The translations under genes and the position numbers were made by a program. Positions 1-5,578 of a DNA stretch of 5,739 nucleotides are shown here, in pieces (the stretch's first letter is position 1; each line of letters begins with the position of its first letter). The notes below the pieces were generated by a model. That model worked only from the letters and a program-made list of their open reading frames with translations. It was not told the origin of the DNA and did not search any database. The DNA is from an uncultured Bacilli bacterium (GTDB taxonomy: Bacteria; Bacillota_I; Bacilli_A; RF39; UBA660): positions 1-5,739 of the forward strand of contig CANQNA010000093.1 in NCBI GenBank assembly GCA_947625005.1, written 5' to 3'.

Positions 1-39
1 ATGAATTTTTCAAGTTTCTGAAATTTATAAGAAATTTTA

Positions 40-68
40 TTGCCAAAACTTTTAAAATATAGTATCAT
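40..68 (+). promoter_or_regulatory. Predicted sigma-A-type promoter of the TasA-like gene
   Basis: A -35 box TTGCCA (40-45; five of six match TTGACA) is followed after exactly 17 bases by a -10 box TATCAT (63-68; five of six match TATAAT). Transcription would begin near position 75, about 20 bases before the ATG at 95, which leaves room for the AGGA ribosome-binding site at 82-85. The match is much better than expected from AT-richness alone because of the GCC in the -35 box and the ideal spacing. It is inferred from sequence only. Confidence 0.6.
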
Positions 69-94
69 TTAATATAGAGATAGGATTGATATTA

Positions 95-1267
95 ATGAAA
101 AGTGAAAGCGGAAATAGAAAAGTTCGTCATATTGTAACAAGACAACTAACTATAATGGTGACAACAGTATTTTTATTAGTAGTAGTGATTATGGGAAGTA
201 GTTATGCTCTTTTCATGGATGTAGATACAACTGCACAACAGAATGTTTATACTTCAGGAGATTTAGTAGTAGTATTTAATGATAAAACTGGAGAGGATGC
301 TAATACTATTAGCAATACTTCTTTAGTTCCTATGAGTAATGATTTAGCTTTAAAACAAACGAATAATATCTATTCATTTACTATTACTAATACTGGAACA
401 TTACCAATGAAATATGATGTTTTATTAAATGATATTCCAGAATTTAGTGCGAACAATTTATTGAGTCATAAATATATTAGATATCAATTATGTATAAATA
501 ATATGAGCAATTGTACAATTATTAGAGATTTATCTACTGTAGAAGCAGATAATATAATTTATCAAAGTAATTTAAAAGCAGGAGAACAAACTATATATTA
601 TTTAAGAGTTTGGATAACTGATGAAAATATTCCAAATAATGCGCAAGAAAAAGAGATGCATTTAGAGGTAAATGTTAATGGTATTAGTGCCAATGAAACT
701 TATTTAGCTTATTATTTAACGGATAATGCTAAAGTTAACCAAAAAGATATTAATACTTGGTATTCTAATACTGATAATTATATAAGTTTTAATGGAGAAA
801 CTTGGAGAATAATAGGTGTTTTCAATAAATTAAATAATGGGGAAAGTATTGGTAGCCGAATTAAAATAATTAAAGATACTCCTATTTCAGATATGGCTTT
901 TGATACTAATGGAAAAAATGTTTATTTAGATTCAACTTTAAAAAATTATTTAAATACAACTTATTTAGATAGTTTAAATGAAAAATCTCAAAAATTAGCG
1001 GAAAAAGTTATTATAAATAATCAAGAAACTAATGTATTTTTAATGAATCAAACTGATATTGAAAATTGTAGTTGGTTAAAAAATAATTATAATGAATATA
1101 CAATGACTTCAAATGGAAATGGTGTTTATGGTTTAAGTAATGGCGTATTAGCAACTGTGAATCCTGCTGAAGTGAGAAGTATTAGACCTGTTGTTTTCTT
1201 AAGTGAAACTACAGAGTATTTAGGTGGAACAGGAACTTTAACAGATCCCTATATTATAATTAAATAG
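95..1267 (+). CDS. Secreted TasA/camelysin-like protein with a C-terminal surface-protein domain
   Basis: This is a 390-residue exported protein of unproven function. A short basic N-terminus (Arg8, Lys9, Arg11, Arg16) leads into a hydrophobic segment at about residues 18-36, then SSYALF. That pattern followed by a SGDL motif near residue 54 resembles the SipW-type signal and mature start of TasA and camelysin/CalY proteins. Residues of about 40-198 look like a TasA-type beta-sandwich (YSFTITNTGTLPMKYDV near 93-108). Cys133 and Cys140 could form a disulfide. The C-terminal part holds FNGETWRIIGVF (about 232-243), RSIRPVVFL (361-369) and GTGTLTDPY (378-386). I recognise these motifs from repetitive surface proteins of gut Bacillota and compare them with DUF6273-like domains. 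ATG 95 is preferred because AGGA at 82-85 lies 9 bases upstream. The in-frame TTG at 86 abuts that site. The gene has its own promoter and terminator. A role in matrix fibres or the cell surface is an inference. Confidence 0.72.
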   Translation: MKSESGNRKVRHIVTRQLTIMVTTVFLLVVVIMGSSYALFMDVDTTAQQNVYTSGDLVVVFNDKTGEDANTISNTSLVPMSNDLALKQTNNIYSFTITNTGTLPMKYDVLLNDIPEFSANNLLSHKYIRYQLCINNMSNCTIIRDLSTVEADNIIYQSNLKAGEQTIYYLRVWITDENIPNNAQEKEMHLEVNVNGISANETYLAYYLTDNAKVNQKDINTWYSNTDNYISFNGETWRIIGVFNKLNNGESIGSRIKIIKDTPISDMAFDTNGKNVYLDSTLKNYLNTTYLDSLNEKSQKLAEKVIINNQETNVFLMNQTDIENCSWLKNNYNEYTMTSNGNGVYGLSNGVLATVNPAEVRSIRPVVFLSETTEYLGGTGTLTDPYIIIK

Positions 1268-1308
1268 TTTTAGTAGTTTTTAAGAATAAAATAACAAATA
1301 AAAAAATT

Positions 1309-1343
1309 AAAAAATAGGATGGCAAGTGTCATCTTATTTTTTT
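1309..1343 (+). terminator. Rho-independent terminator after the TasA-like gene
   Basis: The left arm at 1309-1323 pairs with the right arm at 1328-1342. The core is AAAATAGGATG against CATCTTATTTT with one G-T wobble, extended inside by a G-T and a C-G pair to a four-base loop AAGT (1324-1327). Seven T residues run through 1337-1343. It lies 41 bases after the stop codon. It separates the secreted-protein unit from the yqfC operon, and its A-rich left side could also work in the opposite direction. Confidence 0.85.
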
Positions 1344-1391
1344 AATAATACTAAAAGCAGAAAAAACACATAAAATTAAATGGTGGTATTT

Positions 1392-1631
1392 ATGCTAGAT
1401 ACAATAAAATATTATTTAAAAGATGAAAATTATTTTATTAGTATATACCGTGATTATATATATTTTTATAAATATAAAGATATAGTGAAATTTTCTGATA
1501 CTTTTATTTCTTTACGATTTGATTCCTTTTTATTTAATGTAACAGGAGATAACTTACGAGTTAAAAGAATGGAAACAAAAGAATTACTAATAAGTGGTAA
1601 TATTTATAAAATGGAGAGGATATATGAATAA
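1392..1631 (+). CDS. yqfC: YabP/YqfC-family sporulation protein
   Basis: This small protein of 79 residues matches the YabP/YqfC family, whose members are associated with sporulation in Bacillota and have no known enzymatic activity. The diagnostic pattern is YIYFYKYKDIVKFSD, then a second beta-rich segment and VTGDNLRVKRMETKELLISG, the equivalent of the family's 'G..L.I..m..dellI.G.I' ending. It is slightly shorter than B. subtilis YqfC at the N-terminus. ATG 1392 is chosen over the in-frame ATG at 1380 because GGTGG at 1382-1386 lies 5 bases upstream of it and would fall inside the gene if 1380 were used. The stop overlaps the start of yqfD by 8 bases. Pairing with yqfD is the normal arrangement and raises confidence in both calls. 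It is the first gene of the long operon after the terminator. Confidence 0.82.
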   Translation: MLDTIKYYLKDENYFISIYRDYIYFYKYKDIVKFSDTFISLRFDSFLFNVTGDNLRVKRMETKELLISGNIYKMERIYE

Positions 1632-2769
1632 TAAAGATATAATTATCAAAGTAAAAGGTAATATTTCTAAATTTATTAGTAAATGTGTTAATTTAAAATT
1701 AACATTACATAATATAGTTTATTTAGATCAAGAAACTATTTTAGTTAAAATAAATAAAGATGATTATGATAAAATAAAAAAAATTAATTATTTTTGTAAA
1801 ATTAGCAAATATAAGTATTTAGGAATTGATTCTTTGCTTTTATTTTTAAAAAGAAATAGAATTATTCTTCTCTCTATTATTTGTTGTTTTCTTTTAATGT
1901 ATTTTATAGAAGGAGTAATTATTAAGGTTGAAGTAATTCATTCTAATCAAGAAATAATTGAATTAGTTACTGATGAATTAAAAAAAACTGGAATAAAACC
2001 TTTTACTTATAAAAAAGATTTTAATAAATTAGAAAGTATAAAAAATAAAATAGTAGAAAACAATCCTGATAAAATAGAATGGATGAGTATAACAAGAAAA
2101 GGTATGAAGTATGTTGTTAGAGTAGAAGAAAGAATTATAACTAAGGAAGAAAAAAGTTCAAATTATTGCCATATCATTGCTCGAAAGAGTGGAATTGTAA
2201 AAAAAATAATAAGTGAATCAGGAGAAATTTTACCTGCTGTTAATGATTATGTTAAAAAAGATGATATTTTAATTAGTGGAGAAATTAAACTAAATGATGA
2301 GGTTAAAAATAATACTTGTGCTAAGGGGGAAGTATATGCTGAGGTGTGGTATACTGTTAATTTGACTATTCCTCTAAATCATTTAGAAAAAGAATATACA
2401 GGAAATAAAAGATATAATTTTATTATAAATAATAAAAAATTATTTAAAGATAAATATGGTTTATATGAAGAAGTAGATTTAAAAAAACTAGAAATTAGAA
2501 ATTTTAGAATTAAATATATTGAAGAATTAGAATATCAAAATAAATTAAGCAAATATAGTGAAAAAGAAGCTTTAGATAAAGCTTTAAAAGAGATTGATGA
2601 AAAAATGAAAATTAAATTAGGAAAAGATGGAGAAGTAATTGAAAAAAAAGTTTTGAAAAAATCAGTAATTAATAGTAAAATAGAAGTAGAAGTATTTGTA
2701 GAAGCATTAGAAAATATTGGAGTGAGTGTAAATTATGAGGTAGAAGGTGAGGATAATGTTACCGGATGA
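1624..2769 (+). CDS. yqfD: Sporulation protein YqfD (membrane-anchored)
   Basis: This 381-residue protein is close to the family's usual length of about 400. An N-terminal soluble part is followed by one membrane segment at about residues 79-98 (RNRIILLSIICCFLLMYFI). A large, probably extracytoplasmic region follows. Conserved YqfD features include IEWMSITRKGMKYVVRVEE (about 151-169), a barrel-sandwich-like stretch with IIARKSGIV and DDILISGEI (about 184-221), and GEVYAEVWYTVNLTIPL (about 235-251). Residues from about 315 are charged and probably helical. In Bacillus the gene belongs to the mother-cell sigma-E regulon; its biochemical activity is not known. Start ATG 1624 has GGAGAGGA at 1613-1620. 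The longer in-frame start at 1594 lacks a site and would overlap yqfC more. The stop TGA lies inside the next gene (14-base overlap), which suggests translational coupling. Confidence 0.93.
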   Translation: MNNKDIIIKVKGNISKFISKCVNLKLTLHNIVYLDQETILVKINKDDYDKIKKINYFCKISKYKYLGIDSLLLFLKRNRIILLSIICCFLLMYFIEGVIIKVEVIHSNQEIIELVTDELKKTGIKPFTYKKDFNKLESIKNKIVENNPDKIEWMSITRKGMKYVVRVEERIITKEEKSSNYCHIIARKSGIVKKIISESGEILPAVNDYVKKDDILISGEIKLNDEVKNNTCAKGEVYAEVWYTVNLTIPLNHLEKEYTGNKRYNFIINNKKLFKDKYGLYEEVDLKKLEIRNFRIKYIEELEYQNKLSKYSEKEALDKALKEIDEKMKIKLGKDGEVIEKKVLKKSVINSKIEVEVFVEALENIGVSVNYEVEGEDNVTG

Positions 2770-3361
2770 TGTCTTAAATTACATTAAAAATTTATGGCCA
2801 ATGGTTTTATTATTTATAATAGTAATCTGTACAATTAGAATAGTGGATATTATTATAAATAAGAAAAAAATAGTTTTACATAGAGAATTATTTAACTTAA
2901 CATTTATCATTTACTTATTGTTATTATTTCAACTTGTAACAACAACTGATTTTGAAAGCTATAGTAATAATTTTATTCCTTTTAAAGAAATAATGCGTTA
3001 TAGAATAGATAGTACTTTATTTTATAAAAATGTTATAGGCAACATTATTCTATTTGTACCTTTTGGATATTTTGTTTGTAACTATTTAAAAAATTCAAAG
3101 TGGTATATTGCCCTTATTTTAACTTTTATTACAAGTATTTCTACAGAAATTATTCAAATGAATATTGATAGAAGTTTTGATATTGATGATATTTTATTAA
3201 ATATTGTAGGTGGTTTTTTAGGATTTATTCTTTACAAATATGAAAGAAAGTTTATTGATAAATTGCCAGATAAATTTAAAAAAAATTGGATTGCAGATAT
3301 ACTATCAATTATTATTTTTATATTTGTTTGTTATTTTATATATAGAGTTTTATGGAGGTAG
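2756..3361 (+). CDS. VanZ-family integral membrane protein
   Basis: This is a 201-residue polytopic membrane protein. Hydrophobic segments lie at about residues 14-32, 47-63, 96-112, 117-131, 145-160 and 181-196. VanZ-family signatures appear in order: NFIPFKE (72-78), GNIILFVPFG (95-104), STEIIQ (129-134) and RSFDIDDILLNIVGG (139-153), with the acidic cluster and Asn characteristic of the family. VanZ itself gives low-level teicoplanin resistance, but most relatives are of unknown function, so resistance should not be assumed. ATG 2756 is chosen because AAGGTG at 2744-2749 lies 6 bases upstream. The GTG at 2747 is in frame but sits inside that site. The gene overlaps yqfD by 14 bases and ends 1 base before ybeY. 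It occupies the place where phoH and yqfF are found in Bacillus. Confidence 0.9.
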   Translation: MLPDDVLNYIKNLWPMVLLFIIVICTIRIVDIIINKKKIVLHRELFNLTFIIYLLLLFQLVTTTDFESYSNNFIPFKEIMRYRIDSTLFYKNVIGNIILFVPFGYFVCNYLKNSKWYIALILTFITSISTEIIQMNIDRSFDIDDILLNIVGGFLGFILYKYERKFIDKLPDKFKKNWIADILSIIIFIFVCYFIYRVLWR

Positions 3362-3362
3362 A

Positions 3363-3794
3363 ATGTTTGAAGTAATAGATAATTTTGGTTATAAGGATTA
3401 TGATTATTTAGAAAAAGTAATAAGTTATACTTTAGATAATGAGGCAAATAGTAATAGTTTATTAAATATTGTCTTTATTGATGATACAGAAATGCAAAGA
3501 TTAAATAAACTTTATCGTGGAATTGATAGAACAACCGATGTTTTGTCTTTTGCCTTTAATGATAATAAAACCATAGAAAGCGAAGTAAATGTATTAGGAG
3601 ATATTTATATATCTATTCCTAAGATGCAAGAACAGGCAAAAGAATATGGACATAGTGAAAAAAGAGAATTAAGTTTTTTAGTAGTTCATGGCATTTTACA
3701 TTTACTTGGTTATGATCATATGCAAAAAGAAGATGAAAAAGTGATGTTTGGCCTTCAAGATAAAATATTAAATGAATTAAATATCAAGAATTAG
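3363..3794 (+). CDS. ybeY: Endoribonuclease YbeY (16S rRNA 3'-end maturation)
   Basis: This is a complete 143-residue YbeY/UPF0054 metalloprotein, a single-strand endoribonuclease implicated in 16S rRNA 3'-end processing and ribosome quality control. The zinc motif HGILHLLGYDH is intact, with His109, His113 and His119 as ligands. The conserved TDVLSF (58-63), preceded by LYRGIDR, and the LGDIYIS strand (78-84) are also present. The start at ATG 3363 is supported by GGAGG at 3354-3358, embedded in the last codons of vanZ and 4 bases away. Upstream in-frame codons from 3240 encode a VanZ-overlapping, non-family extension and are excluded. The placement shortly before cdd and era is conserved in Bacillota. 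Co-transcription with era makes sense because both act on the small ribosomal subunit. Confidence 0.97.
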   Translation: MFEVIDNFGYKDYDYLEKVISYTLDNEANSNSLLNIVFIDDTEMQRLNKLYRGIDRTTDVLSFAFNDNKTIESEVNVLGDIYISIPKMQEQAKEYGHSEKRELSFLVVHGILHLLGYDHMQKEDEKVMFGLQDKILNELNIKN

Positions 3795-3804
3795 GAGAAT
3801 GGTT

Positions 3805-4191
3805 ATGGTAAGTGTGTTAGAAGAATTATTAAAAAATTCTTATTCCCCAATTAGTGGAAGGAAAGTAGCAGCTGTTGTAAGAATGAAAGATGGAGTAATG
3901 TTTAAGGGTGTAAATGTAGAAAATCCGTCATTTAAATCTGGTTTATGTGCTGAACAAGTGGCAATTGGAACTGCTATTAGTGAAGGTTATAAAAAAGGCG
4001 ATTTTGAAAGTATTTATATCATGGATGATTCTGGAGAATTTATCGCTCCTTGTTTTCTTTGCCGTCAGAATTTTGTAGAATTTTTTCAAGATACAAAAAT
4101 TATTTTAATGAATTTAAAGGGAGAAGAAAAAGAATATACTATAAAAGATTTATGTCCTTATGCTTTTAAAATGGAGGGTTCAAATGTATAA
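3805..4191 (+). CDS. cdd: Cytidine deaminase, zinc-competent copy
   Basis: This 128-residue protein has the size of tetrameric, three-cysteine cytidine deaminases, which hydrolyse cytidine and deoxycytidine to uridine and deoxyuridine in pyrimidine salvage. The zinc ligands Cys48, Cys83 and Cys86 (CAE and PCFLC) and catalytic Glu50 are intact. The ribose-binding pair Asn37/Glu39 (GVNVEN) is also kept. Two positions are unusual. The conserved FxVG of the pocket (Phe24 in B. subtilis Cdd) reads RKVA, so Phe is replaced by Arg19. The Arg after CAE is Gln51. CAEQVAIGTAIS is a little reminiscent of blasticidin-S deaminase, so the exact substrate is uncertain. ATG 3805 is favoured over ATG 3799 because AGGAGA at 3793-3798 sits 6 bases upstream of 3805 and directly against 3799. 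The end overlaps the next paralogue by 8 bases. Confidence 0.88.
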   Translation: MVSVLEELLKNSYSPISGRKVAAVVRMKDGVMFKGVNVENPSFKSGLCAEQVAIGTAISEGYKKGDFESIYIMDDSGEFIAPCFLCRQNFVEFFQDTKIILMNLKGEEKEYTIKDLCPYAFKMEGSNV

Positions 4192-4552
4192 AGAATTAAA
4201 TGATTTAATGAAAAACGCTTATACTCCTTATGATCAAGTAAAATTTGCTTGTATTATTAAAATGAATGATGGAACAACTTTTAAAGGAGTAAGTGTTAAA
4301 AACTCTGTATTTCGTGATGGGATATATGCTGAACAAATTGCTATCGCTCGAGCTGTGACTGCTGGTTATAAAAAAGGCGATTTTGAATCTTTATATTTAA
4401 TGGTTAATACTAATAATATTAGAGATTTAAAATATTTAAATAGGGACATAATTATTGAATTTTTAGATCCTAGTGATCGAGTATTTTTATTAACTCAAGA
4501 TGGAGAAAGAAGAGTATTGAAAGTGGGTAATTTATTTAATAATATTTATTAG
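4184..4552 (+). CDS. Degenerate cytidine-deaminase paralogue lacking zinc ligands (probable pseudoenzyme)
   Basis: This intact 122-residue reading frame is plainly homologous to the gene before it. In an ungapped alignment I count about 41 identities over the first 100 residues, including GYKKGDFES (61-69). The catalytic set is lost: Cys48 becomes Tyr48 (YAE), and the PCFLC cysteines at 83 and 86 become Lys83 and Asn86. The Asn37/Glu39 substrate pair becomes Ser37/Lys39. Only Glu50 survives. Zinc-dependent deamination is therefore not expected. Start ATG 4184 has GGAGGG at 4173-4178, 5 bases upstream, and overlaps the preceding stop by 8 bases, so the two copies should be made together. The open frame, good ribosome-binding site and kept core argue for a retained function such as partner subunit, ligand-binding or regulatory protein, rather than a decaying gene. 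That role is inferred. Confidence 0.85.
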   Translation: MYKELNDLMKNAYTPYDQVKFACIIKMNDGTTFKGVSVKNSVFRDGIYAEQIAIARAVTAGYKKGDFESLYLMVNTNNIRDLKYLNRDIIIEFLDPSDRVFLLTQDGERRVLKVGNLFNNIY

Positions 4553-4562
4553 GAGGTAATAT

Positions 4563-5444
4563 ATGAAAAGTGGTTTTGTAGCAATTATAGGAAGACCTAA
4601 TACAGGTAAATCTACTTTATTAAATTCTCTTATAAAAGGACATATTGCTATAGTAAGTGATGTTGCAGGAACAACTAGAAATACAATTCAAGGAGTTTAT
4701 AATGATGAAGATGCTCAAATAGTATTTGTAGATACTCCAGGTATTCATAAACCAATAGACAAATTAGGAAAGCTTTTAAATAAACAATCTTATGAATCTT
4801 TAAATGATAATGATGTAATATTATTTTTAGTTGATACTAAAAGTGGACTTGGTAAAGGAGATTTATTTATCATTGAAACTTTAAAACATATTACTACTCC
4901 TGTAATTTTAGTATTAAATAAAATAGATAAATTAGATGATGAAGGAATAATGAATGCTATTAATAATTATAAAGATTTATATAATTTTGCGGAAATAGTA
5001 CCCATTAGTGCCTTAAAAAATGATAATATTAATCGTTTAATAACAGTAATAAAAAAATATTTAACTGATGATATAAAATATTATGATGATGAAACTATAA
5101 CTAATGCTTCTACTCGTTTTATGGTTAGTGAGTATGTTAGAGAAAAAATTTTAAATAAAACTAAAGAAGAAGTCCCTCATCATATTACTTGTCTTACTAC
5201 CTTATTTGAAGAACATGATAATATAATTAATATAAATGTTGATATAATTGTGACAAGAGATTCTCTAAAAAGAATTATTATTGGAAAAAATGGTAGTATG
5301 TTAAAACAAATAGGAATAGAAAGTAGAAAAGATATAGAAGCATTAGTTGGTAAACAAGTATATTTAGAGTTATTTGTTAAAACTATTAAAAATTGGCGAG
5401 ATAAAGAAAAATATTTAAAAGAATTTGGTATAACTGATGAATAA
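4563..5444 (+). CDS. era: GTPase Era
   Basis: This is a complete 293-residue Era, the essential GTPase that binds the 16S rRNA 3' end and assists 30S subunit assembly. The GTPase motifs are G1 GRPNTGKST (10-18, with Thr14 where Val is usual), G2 TTR (37-39), G3 DTPG (57-60), G4 NKID (119-122) and G5 SAL (149-151). The switch region reads DVAGTTRN rather than the common PQTTR, a small departure that recalls Der/EngA. The C-terminal KH domain has its GxxG loop at Gly241-Gly244 (GKNG), followed by the DIEALVGKQVYLEL and NWR signature that ends Era proteins. Start ATG 4563 follows a perfect AGGAGG (4551-4556) by 6 bases, and that site overlaps the stop of the preceding gene. Its place before yqzL and recO is the standard Bacillota order. 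Confidence 0.98.
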   Translation: MKSGFVAIIGRPNTGKSTLLNSLIKGHIAIVSDVAGTTRNTIQGVYNDEDAQIVFVDTPGIHKPIDKLGKLLNKQSYESLNDNDVILFLVDTKSGLGKGDLFIIETLKHITTPVILVLNKIDKLDDEGIMNAINNYKDLYNFAEIVPISALKNDNINRLITVIKKYLTDDIKYYDDETITNASTRFMVSEYVREKILNKTKEEVPHHITCLTTLFEEHDNIININVDIIVTRDSLKRIIIGKNGSMLKQIGIESRKDIEALVGKQVYLELFVKTIKNWRDKEKYLKEFGITDE

Positions 5445-5456
5445 AAATAAAAAATA

Positions 5457-5491
5457 ATAACCATTATTAAATTAAGAAAGGTAATGGTTAT
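5457..5491 (+). promoter_or_regulatory. Inverted repeat that could fold over the yqzL start
   Basis: ATAACCATTA (5457-5466) and TAATGGTTAT (5482-5491) are perfect 10-bp inverted repeats with a 15-base loop, which two wobble pairs could shorten. The right arm contains the first two bases of the yqzL ATG at 5490, and the loop carries the AAGAAAGG ribosome-binding stretch (5474-5481). There is no following T-run, so it is not a canonical terminator. An RNA hairpin that modulates translation of yqzL or protects the mRNA between era and recO is possible. This is inferred from sequence only. Confidence 0.5.
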
Positions 5492-5573
5492 GGAAAAAAC
5501 AAAAAAAGAATTATGGGAATTATTTAAACGTACAGGGAAAATAGAATATTATTTACAATATAAAAAGAAGTGA
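5490..5573 (+). CDS. yqzL: YqzL-family small protein (27 residues)
   Basis: This tiny gene encodes 27 residues with the pattern ELWELFKRTGKIEYYLQYK. It matches the YqzL family pattern, in which a Trp-x-x-Phe is followed by a TG-x-Ile-x-x-Tyr-Leu stretch. YqzL proteins are short, of unknown function, and almost always lie between era and recO in Bacillota, exactly as here. That synteny is strong support for so short a frame. ATG 5490 is preferred because AAAGG at 5477-5481 lies 8 bases upstream. An in-frame ATG at 5484 would be only 2 bases from that site. The start codon falls in the right arm of the inverted repeat described separately. The TGA stop lies 5 bases before the recO start. It is expected to be soluble and cytoplasmic. 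Confidence 0.85.
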   Translation: MEKTKKELWELFKRTGKIEYYLQYKKK

Positions 5574-5578
5574 TTAAT

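Noticed and set aside
1..21. ATG at the very first base
   Set aside because: It reads only six codons before a TGA and cannot be supported as a gene.
1594..1623. Earlier start for YqfD
   Set aside because: No ribosome-binding site is present there, it would overlap yqfC by 38 bases, and the MNNKDIIIK start at 1624 fits the family and has GGAGAGGA upstream.
2642..2649. Run of eight A residues in yqfD as a possible programmed frameshift site
   Set aside because: The frame continues intact with recognisable family sequence, and A runs of this size are expected at this base composition.
2756..3361. Glycopeptide resistance gene
   Set aside because: VanZ-family membership alone does not indicate resistance. 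There are no vanA/vanH/vanX or regulatory genes nearby and the gene sits in a housekeeping operon.
3240..3362. N-terminal extension of YbeY by 41 residues
   Set aside because: It is the out-of-frame reading of the VanZ C-terminus. YbeY family proteins begin at about the ATG at 3363, which has a good GGAGG site.
5180..5464. Open reading frame of 94 codons on the minus strand
   Set aside because: It lies almost entirely opposite the KH-domain coding part of era, resembles no family I know, and is low-complexity and hydrophobic as expected for the complement of AT-rich coding DNA.
3798..5493. AATGGTTATGG shared by the cdd and yqzL start regions (3798-3808 and 5483-5493)
   Set aside because: This is an 11-base match in AT-rich start contexts with no second copy of the pairing arm near cdd. 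It is most likely coincidental.
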